Assembly (NCBI RefSeq): GCF_042667405.1
Contig: NZ_JBHVAL010000003.1
Coordinates: 62,001-126,000, forward strand
Direction of reading: 5' to 3'
DNA length: 64,000 nt
Source of the DNA: Arthrobacter sp042667405
Lineage (GTDB): Bacteria > Actinomycetota > Actinomycetes > Actinomycetales > Micrococcaceae
Below the pieces are notes generated by a model. It saw only the letters and a list, made by a program, of their open reading frames with translations, did not search any database and was not told where the DNA came from. Below are positions 40,515 through 48,051 of this stretch, in pieces (within the stretch, counting starts at the first letter, position 1; each line of letters starts with the position of its first letter). The translations under genes were made by a program, and so were the position numbers.

Positions 40515-42446
40515 TTAGCCCTCCCTTGGAGCGAACGTCACGTCTACTGTGACACTAACGCGGTTACGTTCGAGGTACCGTGTCACGGCTTTTTCCATCA
40601 TCAGGGCAAGTTCCTTGTTCTGAGTGAAAAGCCATTCGAGGTGGGCACCCGGAGCCTTCGCCTCCAGCACTTGGATCTGACGTCGGGCAGTATTCTGGAC
40701 CCAGTCGTTGATTGCCGTTGTAACGGCCTGGTCCCGAAGATAGAGACCGTCATAGACTCCTTTAAATAGAAGGTCGTAGTTGCCCTTAACTTCTTGGAAT
40801 ACTTCCACAGGCGGGTGCCCGCGCCACAGGTGTCCGTCGAATTCAACCTTTCCGACTGAACCATCTGACTTGATGTAGTCCACAACATATTCGAGAAGGT
40901 AGCCCTTCGGGCCAGTGGCCGTGACACCGGTTCCGAATATTTGGTCCGGGACGCCTTTGTCGTTTCTTCCCCCCGGTTCAGCCCAGGTACCCGGTCCTCC
41001 GTCGGTGTCGCCGATGGTTGGTTGGAGGTCGGGGTGGCGTCCGGGGAGGGAGTGGTCTCCGAGGGTGTGGTCGAAGATGCTGGGGACGGGTTCTGGGGCT
41101 GGCTGGGCCTTGGCGCCTGCTGCGCTAGTCTCGTCGACCTTGGCCAGCCACGGGGTTTCTGCCGCTGGTGTGGGGGTTTGGTGGGGTATTCCGGCGTGGG
41201 CGGGTTGTGGTCCGTCGAGGGTTTGGTTGAGTTTGGCGAGTCCGGTGTCGAGCTTTTCGAGGGCGGCTCCGATGCCGTTGTTCCAGAGGGCGGTACGGGC
41301 TTTGGCCAGCTTCGCGGTGACCGCTGCGGTGGTTTCGCCAAGGGCTGCGCGGGCGGCGCCGGTGAGTTCTGCCGCGCTTTTGGACAGGACGAGGGCCTTC
41401 TCGCCGGCAGCGGCGGCTTTGCTGCTGATGGACCCTGCTTTGAGGCCCGCGCCGGTGCCGCCCGCGAGGAGTGAGGCGACGTCGAAGGTCGTGGCGCCCG
41501 CGGCGTGCCACGGGTCGGTGCCCCATTCGTCGTAGTGGATGGTTTCTTTGGCCAGTCCGGCGGTGGTTTGCAGGGCTTGGGCGTCCTGGGCGGTCATGTT
41601 TTTGCCGCCGCTTGCGATGACGTTTTTGGTGGTCAGGACAGCACCGCCGAGCGCGAACAGGCTGTGCCAGGCGAGGACTTGCTTGTTGCGGTCGGTGGTG
41701 CCCAGAAGGGTGTGCAGGCCCTGGCCGGCGCCGATCAGGGCGCTGACGAATCCTTGGCCCGCTGATCCGAGGCCTCCCAGGCGCAGGGACACGTTCGGTG
41801 GTCCCCACGGCAGGTCGGGGAGTTTCTCGTCGGTTCCGAAGAAGTGCTGGACGTGGTTGAACGCGTTGGAGAGCAGGTCGGTGGAGTTGTTGAGGTTGGA
41901 CCGTGGGATCCTCGCGGCGGTGTAGCTTTGCCCGCAGGTCAGGGCGCTGAGTTCGGTGGCGCAGGCCGCGTCGGAGTCGAGGATGGCTTGGGCCAGGGCG
42001 CTGGCTTTGTCCATGGTCTCGCGGTGCCGGTCGACGATGTTCAGGTTTGATTGCCAGTCATCGTTGGCCAGGATGGTGGCGTCCAGCGCCTGGATGTCGG
42101 CGCGGAGGGTGTTGATGCGTTGTTTCAGTTCCCGGGCCCGGTCCGCGTACGCGGCCAGGGTGGTCGCGGCTTTCCCGGTCAGGGCGGCCAGGTCGCGGGA
42201 TTGGGTGAACACCGGCCCGAAACCGGCCAGGACTTGCCCGGCTTCGGGGGCTTCGTAAGCGCCGGAAAGCCCGGCCCAGGACCGCGCGGCGTCATTGATC
42301 CCGGAATGGACCGCTTCACCGGAGGTGGCCAGGGCACGGGCCTGGGTGTCCAGGGCCTCGGGGTCCGGCAGGGGAGGCAACCCGTCCATGCTGATCCCCG
42401 ACGGCCCCGCAGTAGAGGTGCAGACATCGGTGAAATCCACGCTCAT
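40515..42446 (-). CDS. Polymorphic toxin with WXG-like helical N-terminus and Tox-REase-5-like tip
   Basis: 643 residues. Residues 1-200 are mostly helical with coiled-coil character (RARELKQRINTLRADIQAL), like the WXG100/LXG-type modules used for type VII export. A Gly/Ala-rich middle (about 225-400) and a Pro-rich linker (about 405-490) follow. The last 150 residues form the variable tip, with VEFDGHLWRG and VFQEVKGNYD, the D...ExK pattern of restriction-endonuclease-fold toxin 5, so a DNase is predicted. The start at 42446 has no ribosome-binding site of its own and overlaps the stop of a 20-codon leader ORF (ATGA). Three immunity paralogues follow. A large part of its middle recurs in the remnant at 36433. 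Confidence 0.85.
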   Translation of the reverse strand: MSVDFTDVCTSTAGPSGISMDGLPPLPDPEALDTQARALATSGEAVHSGINDAARSWAGLSGAYEAPEAGQVLAGFGPVFTQSRDLAALTGKAATTLAAYADRARELKQRINTLRADIQALDATILANDDWQSNLNIVDRHRETMDKASALAQAILDSDAACATELSALTCGQSYTAARIPRSNLNNSTDLLSNAFNHVQHFFGTDEKLPDLPWGPPNVSLRLGGLGSAGQGFVSALIGAGQGLHTLLGTTDRNKQVLAWHSLFALGGAVLTTKNVIASGGKNMTAQDAQALQTTAGLAKETIHYDEWGTDPWHAAGATTFDVASLLAGGTGAGLKAGSISSKAAAAGEKALVLSKSAAELTGAARAALGETTAAVTAKLAKARTALWNNGIGAALEKLDTGLAKLNQTLDGPQPAHAGIPHQTPTPAAETPWLAKVDETSAAGAKAQPAPEPVPSIFDHTLGDHSLPGRHPDLQPTIGDTDGGPGTWAEPGGRNDKGVPDQIFGTGVTATGPKGYLLEYVVDYIKSDGSVGKVEFDGHLWRGHPPVEVFQEVKGNYDLLFKGVYDGLYLRDQAVTTAINDWVQNTARRQIQVLEAKAPGAHLEWLFTQNKELALMMEKAVTRYLERNRVSVTVDVTFAPREG

Positions 42447-42505
42447 GAGGCGGTGCCAGTGGTCGATGTTGCGGGCGCACGGGCAGGCAGGTGTTCAACG
42501 GCCAT
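42443..42505 (-). CDS. 20-codon leader ORF coupled to the toxin gene
   Basis: ATG at 42505 with a strong GGGGGAGA site, then MAVEHLPARAPATSTTGTAS and TGA at 42443-42445, overlapping the toxin ATG (42444-42446). The toxin has no site of its own, so ribosomes probably reach it by terminating here and reinitiating. The peptide itself looks meaningless. It is shorter than normal gene callers accept. Confidence 0.55.
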   Translation of the reverse strand: MAVEHLPARAPATSTTGTAS

Positions 42506-42565
42506 GGATTCTCCCCCAAAACGAAGTACTCGATTGGGCCAAACCGTAAGCACGGAAAACACGGT

Positions 42566-42661
42566 CTAGGTGCTCAAAGAGCCCACACCTAGTCCCATTC
42601 GCACCAAATTAGGTGGTGGAAGCACCAACACTTAGTCCTGGACCGGCTCATCTAGGTGGTG
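42566..42661. promoter_or_regulatory. Cluster of CACCTAG/CTAGGTG repeats upstream of the toxin operon
   Basis: CTAGGTG (42566-42572) faces CACCTAG (42586-42592). Two similar units then follow about 42 bases apart: CACCTAGTCC...TTAGGTGGTG (42586-42618) and CACTTAGTCC...TCTAGGTGGTG (42628-42661). They lie between the toxin leader (42505) and the divergent DUF1348 gene and may be operator sites or small hairpins. The rest of 42506-42800 shows nothing else. Confidence 0.45.
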
Positions 42662-42800
42662 AACCAGTCCGGCCGCCAGGTGGCATACGACGGCGGCCGG
42701 CTGACTCCGCAGGGCGGCCGCGCCTCAGGTGCGGGCCGTCTCAGACCCGCGGGCCGCCGTCGTCAACTTGCCCCAAGGGATTGACGACAGTTTCCCCAAG

Positions 42801-42837
42801 CTTGTACCGTTTAGTACAAGCTGTACCAAGTGGTACA
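42801..42837 (+). promoter_or_regulatory. Two adjacent perfect inverted repeats upstream of the DUF1348-TetR operon
   Basis: CTTGTAC-CGTTTA-GTACAAG (42801-42820, 7-bp arms) is followed one base later by TGTACCA-AG-TGGTACA (42822-42837, 7-bp arms). Both share the TGTAC/GTACA half-site and lie 28-64 bases upstream of the ATG at 42865. They are a likely operator pair for the TetR protein encoded by the second gene. Confidence 0.7.
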
Positions 42838-42864
42838 ACTTGAATCTTCCGAAGGAGATCCGTC

Positions 42865-43332
42865 ATGTCTCGTCCCCCTTTCCCTCCGTACACCGAAGAG
42901 ACCGCTATTCAGAAGGTCCGTGCAGCTGAGGATGGCTGGAACACCCGGGACCCTGAGCGCATTTCCCTCGCGTACAGCGAGGACAGCTGGTGGCGTAATC
43001 GCTCGACGTTTGTGCAGGGTCGGGCCGCTATCGTCGAGTTTCTCGCCGATAAGTGGGAGCGCGAGCTCGACTATCGGCTCATCAAGGAGCTGTGGGCCTA
43101 CACGGATGACGTCATCGCCGTCCGCTTCGCGTACGAGTACCATGACTCCACAGGCCAGTGGTTCCGCGCTTACGGCAACGAGAACTGGCACTTCGACAAG
43201 GATGGACTCATGACGCACCGGCACGCGAGCATTAACGACCTGGCCATTGACGAGGCCGAGCGTAAGTTCTTCTGGGACACCTCCGGACCCCGTCCTGCGG
43301 ATCACCCTGGCCTGAGCGAACTCGGACTGTAA
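42865..43332 (+). CDS. DUF1348 / NTF2-like protein
   Basis: A 155-residue cytosolic protein of the DUF1348 (SnoaL/NTF2-like) family, easily recognised by EDSWWRNRSTFVQGRAAI, WAYTDDVIAVRFAYE, YGNENWHFD and MTHRHASINDL. The fold is a small alpha/beta barrel used by many enzymes on hydrophobic substrates, but no reaction is known for this branch. The ATG at 42865 has GAAGGAG upstream. It is the first gene of an operon with the TetR regulator, whose start overlaps its stop (TAATG). Confidence 0.92.
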   Translation: MSRPPFPPYTEETAIQKVRAAEDGWNTRDPERISLAYSEDSWWRNRSTFVQGRAAIVEFLADKWERELDYRLIKELWAYTDDVIAVRFAYEYHDSTGQWFRAYGNENWHFDKDGLMTHRHASINDLAIDEAERKFFWDTSGPRPADHPGLSELGL

Positions 43333-43898
43333 TGCCACGCACCCTTCTTGAACGCTCGGATGCCGTCCGCGCCCTCGCCGGTGTTTTCCGCCGGCGAGGG
43401 TTTGAGAGCAGCTCGCTGTCTGTAATCCAGCAGGAAGCCGGCATCGGGCGGGGCAGTCTGTACCACTTCTTCCCGGATGGGAAAACAGACATGGCCAGGG
43501 CGGTTCTTGACCAGGTGAGCGACTGGTTCGAGGATGAGGTTTTCGCACCGCTTCGCTCCTCAACTGACGCCGCCGAAGCGGTCTCTGCGATGACGAAGGC
43601 GGTCTCTGACTACTTCGCTACCCGCGAGAACGTCTGCCTGTTCGCCGCAATGACACTCGGTGAAGAGAAGGAGACGTTCGCCGGCGAGGTCAGGACATAT
43701 TTCGCGGATTGGGTCGACGCGTTGACCGAACTGCTTCAGCGCGGCGGGCTCAGCCCCCGGGACGCTCATGCGAACGCATTGGACGCCGTTGCGGTGATCC
43801 AGGGTGGACTAATCCTTACCCGCGCCTACAGCGACGAAACTACATTCCTGGGGGTCATGGAGCGCGTCGAGCGTCGCCTCCTCGCGCAGCTCAGCTGA
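43332..43898 (+). CDS. TetR-family regulator of the DUF1348 operon
   Basis: A 188-residue TetR protein. The HTH is AVFRRRGFESSSLSVIQQEAGIGRGSLYHFFPDGK, seen here as SSLSVIQQEAGI and GSLYHFFPDGK (about residues 28-52), close to the YxaF/LmrA branch (TetR_C_13-like C-terminus). Its ATG overlaps the DUF1348 stop (TAATG), so both are made together. The two inverted repeats at 42801-42837 are its probable operators. The inducer is unknown. Confidence 0.9.
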   Translation: MPRTLLERSDAVRALAGVFRRRGFESSSLSVIQQEAGIGRGSLYHFFPDGKTDMARAVLDQVSDWFEDEVFAPLRSSTDAAEAVSAMTKAVSDYFATRENVCLFAAMTLGEEKETFAGEVRTYFADWVDALTELLQRGGLSPRDAHANALDAVAVIQGGLILTRAYSDETTFLGVMERVERRLLAQLS

Positions 43899-43974
43899 CC
43901 CCCGGACGCGCAGCCAGATCTCAATTCTTGTAACCAACGTGAGGGTCAGGGCCTATGAGACGGCGGACTAGGTC

Positions 43975-44202
43975 CTACTCTTCTTCGTTCTCCTGCGCTG
44001 CACGCTGTCGAAGAACCTGCCGATCTTCCCAGAGCCTGGCGCCCATGAAGGCGCCTCCACCAATTCCAACGAGGGCAGTCACAGCCAAGACCACCAGACT
44101 TGAATTTCCTTTTCCGAGAACCGAGAGCACCAACCACGCGGCAGGCACACCAGCAGCGGTAACTCCGGCCGCAAAAAGGAAAACAAACAATGGCTTCTTC
44201 AT
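43975..44202 (-). CDS. Small two-helix membrane protein
   Basis: 75 residues from the ATG at 44202 (MKKPLFVFLFAAG), chosen for the GGGAG eight bases upstream. A longer form from the ATG at 44295 overlaps the stop of the previous small gene and is also possible. Two hydrophobic helices (about 5-25 and 32-52) are followed by a charged tail (DRQVLRQRAAQENEEE). Unknown function. It forms a small cluster with the neighbouring mini membrane proteins. Confidence 0.6.
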   Translation of the reverse strand: MKKPLFVFLFAAGVTAAGVPAAWLVLSVLGKGNSSLVVLAVTALVGIGGGAFMGARLWEDRQVLRQRAAQENEEE

Positions 44203-44287
44203 GCGTAGATCTCCCTGTGTCATACCAGCCATCGAGTCGCCATAGTCATGTTGTGCAGCCTTTTGGGTCGCCTCTTTAGGGAAACTC

Positions 44288-44446
44288 TCAGCCATCCTCT
44301 GATCGCGCTGCCCTCTTCAGCTCAGCGATCCGCAGCCTTAAGAAGATGATGGTCAAGACCAAGGCATACAAAGCCAGGACGGTTACCGCGATTGCGAAGA
44401 CAACGTACAGAATGCCGATGATTCCGAAGGCTGGACTTAAATTCAT
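44288..44446 (-). CDS. 52-residue single-pass membrane peptide
   Basis: ATG at 44446 with GGGGGAA upstream. It begins MNLSPAFGIIGILYVVFAIA, continues through a hydrophobic helix, and ends in a basic tail (RLRIAELKRAARSEDG) before TGA at 44288. The composition (one long helix, then positive residues) and the clear ribosome-binding site support a real gene, although it is below usual length limits. Its end overlaps a possible start of the next gene. Function unknown. Confidence 0.55.
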   Translation of the reverse strand: MNLSPAFGIIGILYVVFAIAVTVLALYALVLTIIFLRLRIAELKRAARSEDG

Positions 44447-44557
44447 TGATTCCCCCAAGAGTCGTTGGTGCCTAATGCTAGGCAGGCCACCAGTCGTTCT
44501 GCTGGACGCAGGAAGGTGTGTCAGCAGACGGCAGCCGAACGGAAGGTCCGTCCGCCC

Positions 44558-44809
44558 CTAAATGTTGAACGGCCGCATCACTACCAGCATGAAAATCGCC
44601 AGCACAATGTCCAGCACCGCCAGCACGATCCCGGGGGTAGCTTTGACTCCCTGGACCTCCGCCTTGCGGGCAAAGATAAAGGCCGCGATTCCCAACGGAA
44701 TGCCCAGGATGAACAACCCAATGACGCCCAGGATGATCGACGTCTTCTTGTATGACCGGCCGAGCCTTCTTTGAATTTCGATCTCAGTGGAGTCTGTTGC
44801 AGTCGTCAT
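44558..44809 (-). CDS. Small membrane protein, DUF4190-like
   Basis: 83 residues from the ATG at 44809 (GGGGGAAACC upstream). A hydrophilic N-terminus of 20 residues is followed by two helices (SIILGVIGLFILGIPLG; GIVLAVLDIVLAIFML) with a short loop, FARKAEVQGVKATPG, the pattern of DUF4190 proteins. Function unknown. The long open frame continuing upstream to 46228 is only the antisense of selO. Confidence 0.72.
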   Translation of the reverse strand: MTTATDSTEIEIQRRLGRSYKKTSIILGVIGLFILGIPLGIAAFIFARKAEVQGVKATPGIVLAVLDIVLAIFMLVVMRPFNI

Positions 44810-44929
44810 GGTTTCCCCCTGTTTTCTTGGTATTCGGCTTGAAGAATAACCCGCGAAGCCCCAACTCATGCAGCCCGTGTCCCTAAGCAGCCTTACCACC
44901 CCCACCCAAAACCGCCCTATCCTTAATTG

Positions 44930-46393
44930 ATGAGCCACTCCGCCGAATCCACCATCGCCTTCGAGGGTCAGTTCGCCCGCGACTTCCCCGAGCTGGCCAT
45001 TCCGTGGCGCGCGGAGGAGGCCCCGGATCCTCAGCTCCTGCTGCTCAACCAGCCACTCGCCGTCGAACTTGGTTTTGATCCTGACTTCCTGCGGAGCCCG
45101 GAGGGTGTGCGGCTGCTGATCGGCAATGACCTCCCGGAGACTGCAACCCCTGTTGCGCAGGGTTATGCGGGCCACCAGTTCGGCTGGTATTCGCCGCGGT
45201 TGGGCGATGGGCGGGCTCTCCTTCTGGGTGAGGTTGCCGGTGCTGACGGGAAGCTGCGCGATATCCACCTGAAGGGTTCCGGCCGGACACCGTTCGCGCG
45301 GAACGGTGATGGCCGGGCCGTCGTCGGGCCCATGCTGCGCGAGTACATCGTTAGCGAGGCGATGCACGCCCTGAACATTCCCACCACCAGGTCCTTGGCG
45401 GTCGTTGCCACTGGCCGATCCGTCCCGCGCGAGACGGTCCTGCCAGGCGCGGTCCTCACCCGCGTGGCCAGCAGCCACATCCGGGTCGGCAGCTTCCAGT
45501 ACGTGAGGGCCAGCAACGACATCGAACTGCTGCGCCGCCTTGCCGACCATGCAATCGAACGCCACCACCCGTCGTCGAGCACTGAAGAGAACCCGTATCT
45601 CGCCCTCCTCAAGAACGTCATAGCGGTCCAGGCGCGGCTCGTGGCCCAGTGGATGCTGGTCGGATTCGTCCACGGCGTGATGAACACGGACAACATGACG
45701 GTGTCCGGCGAAACCATCGATTACGGTCCGTGCGCCTTCATCGACGGTTTCGATCCCGGGGCGGTCTACAGCTCCATCGATGAGCAGGGCCGCTACGCCT
45801 ACCGCAACCAGCCGCTGGTGGCCGAGTGGAACCTCGCCCGGTTCGCCGAGTCGCTGGCGCCACTGATCCACGAGGATGAGGAGCAAGCGGTGGCGCTCGC
45901 GGTGGAGGCGCTGGGCGGCTTCCGTCAGCAGTACAGCGCAGCCTGGTTCAGCGGCATGCAGGCCAAGCTTGGGCTGCCTGAGGGGATGGACGACGCCGGT
46001 GCGTCGCCTTTGGTGGATGACCTCCTTGAGTTGGTGAAGGAGGCCCGCGCCGATTACACCTCGTTCTTCCGTAACCTCAGCAAGGCTGCCCGGGGCAACG
46101 CGGAACCCGTCCGAGGCGCGGTTCTTGACCTCCCTGCCTTCGATGACTGGCTGCAGCGGTGGCGGGCTGTGGGGCCGGATGCTGATGCCATGGACCGGGT
46201 GAATCCCATCTACATTCCGCGCAATCACCTGGTGGAAGAAGCCCTTGACGCTGCGACGGCCGGCGACACAGGCCCGACGGCGGCACTGCTTGAGGCGCTC
46301 GCTTCACCTTTCGTTGAACGCCCTGGTTTGGAGAAGTTCGCGACTCCGGCGCCGGAGAGCTTTGGTCCCTACCGGACGTTCTGCGGCACCTGA
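44930..46393 (+). CDS. selO: SelO/YdiU protein adenylyltransferase
   Basis: A 487-residue pseudokinase-fold enzyme that transfers AMP to protein hydroxyls and helps in redox stress. Family motifs: QGYAGHQFG, LHLKGSGRTPFAR-type (DIHLKGSGRTPFARNGDG, about residues 105-122), LREYIVSEAM, and the catalytic-loop/metal region HGVMNTDNM...DYGPCAFID (about 247-270). It ends in TFCGT, with Cys where eukaryotic relatives use selenocysteine. The ATG at 44930 has no ribosome-binding site, but TATCCT lies seven bases upstream, so a leaderless transcript is likely. Confidence 0.95.
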   Translation: MSHSAESTIAFEGQFARDFPELAIPWRAEEAPDPQLLLLNQPLAVELGFDPDFLRSPEGVRLLIGNDLPETATPVAQGYAGHQFGWYSPRLGDGRALLLGEVAGADGKLRDIHLKGSGRTPFARNGDGRAVVGPMLREYIVSEAMHALNIPTTRSLAVVATGRSVPRETVLPGAVLTRVASSHIRVGSFQYVRASNDIELLRRLADHAIERHHPSSSTEENPYLALLKNVIAVQARLVAQWMLVGFVHGVMNTDNMTVSGETIDYGPCAFIDGFDPGAVYSSIDEQGRYAYRNQPLVAEWNLARFAESLAPLIHEDEEQAVALAVEALGGFRQQYSAAWFSGMQAKLGLPEGMDDAGASPLVDDLLELVKEARADYTSFFRNLSKAARGNAEPVRGAVLDLPAFDDWLQRWRAVGPDADAMDRVNPIYIPRNHLVEEALDAATAGDTGPTAALLEALASPFVERPGLEKFATPAPESFGPYRTFCGT

Positions 46394-46401
46394 GTTAAAT
46401 G

Positions 46402-46440
46402 CCAAGGGCAAGCGTCCCGGACGGGATCGCTTGCCCTTGG
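46402..46440. terminator. Perfect 13-bp hairpin between convergent genes
   Basis: CCAAGGGCAAGCG (46402-46414) pairs perfectly with CGCTTGCCCTTGG (46428-46440), and the loop itself folds (TCCCG-GA-CGGGA). It lies nine bases after selO and 13 before the end of a minus-strand gene. There is no T-run, so it may act as a bidirectional, rather weak, terminator or mRNA end stabiliser. Confidence 0.65.
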
Positions 46441-46453
46441 TGCGTCTATTGCC

Positions 46454-46633
46454 TTAGCTCCAGACGGCCCGGACCACCATGTCTGCACCCGCAGCAAGGT
46501 GGTTTCCTGTGTGCCCGGCGTCGAGGACGCAGACGTCCTCGGACTCGGGTGGGCCGGTGGATACCAGGCATTCTGATGCCTGGAAGCTGAGAAGGTCTAC
46601 GGGGAGGCTGTCGCCTATGTTGAGTTGAGTCAT
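46454..46633 (-). CDS. Small hypothetical protein of 59 residues
   Basis: From the ATG at 46633 (AAAAGGG upstream): MTQLNIGDSLPVDLLSFQASE followed by two spaced cysteines and DAGHTGNHLAAGADMVVRAVW. The frame is open further upstream, but that part is not protein-like. No membrane segment or known motif. It resembles small actinobacterial proteins with no known function. Confidence 0.5.
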   Translation of the reverse strand: MTQLNIGDSLPVDLLSFQASECLVSTGPPESEDVCVLDAGHTGNHLAAGADMVVRAVWS

Positions 46634-46780
46634 GATGCCCTTTTTTGCTTGTCCGGGCATCGCTCTGGTTCGCTGGCCCGGGATTTGGAGAGAGTTCTCC
46701 TGTGGACGCCGGACTTCATCAGCGGATAACTCCATACTGCCTTGTTGGGCGACTCACGTCCACGTGGGCTGCCACTTGGC

Positions 46781-47197
46781 CTAGCCGATCTCGGTTTCCC
46801 GCACGATTGCCATCAGTTCCTTGCGCAAGGTTTCGGAGTCCAAATTGACGTTTTCCAGTACTGCATTCTCCAGGCCGTGCGATTGCTCCAGCAGCTCCTT
46901 GCCCCGGGCGGTGATCGAGACCAGCTGGCCGCGGCGGTCGAAGCGGTTGGCTTCCCGGACAACGAAGCCCCGTAATTCGAGCCTCGTGAGAAGCGGCCCG
47001 ATGGTCTGGGCCTGGACGCGGATGTTCTGGGCAAGTTTCCCGGGCGCGATTGGCCCCGCGGAAGCAACGGCGTCGAGTGTCAGGACCGCCGGATAGGTCA
47101 GTCCCAGTGGGCGTAGTTTCTCGTTCCAAGCAAGTTCCACCAGCCGTGCCGCAGTGGACAGCAACCGGCTGGTCGGCCAACGTTCCATATCAGGCAT
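46781..47197 (-). CDS. MarR-family transcriptional regulator
   Basis: A 138-residue winged-helix protein of the MarR type: LTYPAVLTLDAVASAGPIAPGKLAQNI (helices before the recognition element, shown in part as LTYPAVLTL), QTIGPLLTRLELRGFV (recognition helix, about 64-79) and the wing RFDRRGQLVSITARGKELL. It likely senses a small aromatic compound and represses a neighbouring or distant gene. No obvious target lies next to it. Start at 47197, or at the second Met, 47188. Confidence 0.9.
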   Translation of the reverse strand: MPDMERWPTSRLLSTAARLVELAWNEKLRPLGLTYPAVLTLDAVASAGPIAPGKLAQNIRVQAQTIGPLLTRLELRGFVVREANRFDRRGQLVSITARGKELLEQSHGLENAVLENVNLDSETLRKELMAIVRETEIG

Positions 47198-47303
47198 TCA
47201 GGCACCCCCGGCCTTGTCGCTAATGATCAGGTTGCTTATTACATTACATGAATTGCAGCCCGGGGGGAGTTGTTCAGCTCACGTATGCGCTGGTGGGCGG
47301 GGG

Positions 47304-47582
47304 TTACTCGGCGTCGGCCCAGCGCGCGAGCGCCTCAATCGCCTCGCGCAACGCGAGCCCGCGTTCGGTCAGCGCATAGGCGCGGGTGTTGTGCTTGAGG
47401 GGCAGGCGGGACAGGACGCCGGCAGCCTCGAGCTCACGCAGCCTGGTTGCGAGAATGTTGGTGGGCACGCCGAGGTCGCGCTGCAGATCGCCGTACCGCT
47501 GTGGCCCGTCGAGCAGTCGTTCCACGATGAGCAGGGCCCAGCGTGCTCCGACTTTGTCGAGTGCCGCGGCGAGGTCGCTCAC
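47304..47582 (-). CDS. HxlR-family transcriptional regulator
   Basis: A 92-residue winged-helix regulator: VGARWALLIVERLLDGPQRY, LGVPTNILATRLRELEAAGVL (recognition helix) and YALTERGLALREAIEALARW. The last two match HxlR closely, but the usual conserved Cys near the N-terminus is absent. The GTG start at 47582 overlaps the stop of the VOC gene (GTGA), so both are co-translated. It probably autoregulates through the perfect inverted repeat in the operon's promoter. Confidence 0.9.
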   Translation of the reverse strand: MSDLAAALDKVGARWALLIVERLLDGPQRYGDLQRDLGVPTNILATRLRELEAAGVLSRLPLKHNTRAYALTERGLALREAIEALARWADAE

Positions 47583-47983
47583 GCGGTCGGTTCGGTTTCC
47601 GGCTTCATCCAGAAAGGCGAGTAGTGGTAGCCGTCGGGGTCATCGAATTGTCGCTGGTACATGAAGGGGTAGTCGTCGGTGTCGCCGATCCGGCCGCCGG
47701 CAGATCCGGCGCGTTCGGTGATTTCGTCGACCGCCTCGCGGCTTCCGAGGTCGAAGGATACGGTGACTTTCGACGGCGTGTCGGGTCCGCCGACCAGTTC
47801 CTCGAAACCGCCTACGCTCGCGTACATCTCGCGGCTTCCCAGCATGACGTACTGCTCGGGCGCGATCTCGAAGCATGAGACGTTGTGGTCTGACATCTTG
47901 GCGTTGAGGGTCCAGCCAAGGGCGGTGTAGAAGGCAGTGGAGCGTTCAACGCTCTCAACGGGGCAGGTGATAAAGAGGCTCAT
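47579..47983 (-). CDS. VOC-family (glyoxalase-like) protein
   Basis: 134 residues from the ATG at 47983. A typical compact VOC protein of the type annotated as 'extradiol dioxygenase/glyoxalase': it starts SLFITCPVESVERSTAFYTALGW, seen here as MSLFITCPV and STAFYTALGW, with DPDGYHYSPFW at the end. The second ATG is preferred to that at 47992 because TTGACG-N17-AAGTAT (minus strand) ends seven bases before it, which gives a leaderless transcript. Metal ligands are incomplete, so the activity is unclear. It is co-expressed with the overlapping HxlR regulator. Confidence 0.85.
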   Translation of the reverse strand: MSLFITCPVESVERSTAFYTALGWTLNAKMSDHNVSCFEIAPEQYVMLGSREMYASVGGFEELVGGPDTPSKVTVSFDLGSREAVDEITERAGSAGGRIGDTDDYPFMYQRQFDDPDGYHYSPFWMKPETEPTA

Positions 47984-47990
47984 GCGGCCC

Positions 47991-48019
47991 ATACTTGCAA
48001 AATGCAAGTGCTCCGTCAA
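47991..48019 (-). promoter_or_regulatory. Promoter with embedded HxlR operator
   Basis: On the minus strand TTGACG (48014-48019) and AAGTAT (47991-47996) are 17 bases apart. Between and overlapping them is the perfect inverted repeat ACTTGCA-AAA-TGCAAGT (47993-48009). A repressor bound there would cover the spacer and the -10 box. The distance of seven bases from the -10 to the ATG at 47983 implies a leaderless mRNA. Confidence 0.75.
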
Positions 48020-48051
48020 GGGTTGGTCGCCAAAAGAAACCCTGAGTTTCC

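Noticed and set aside
44558..46228. A 556-codon minus-strand open frame opposite selO
   Set aside because: It is the antisense shadow of a clear selO gene; only its last 83 codons, past selO, form a real small protein.
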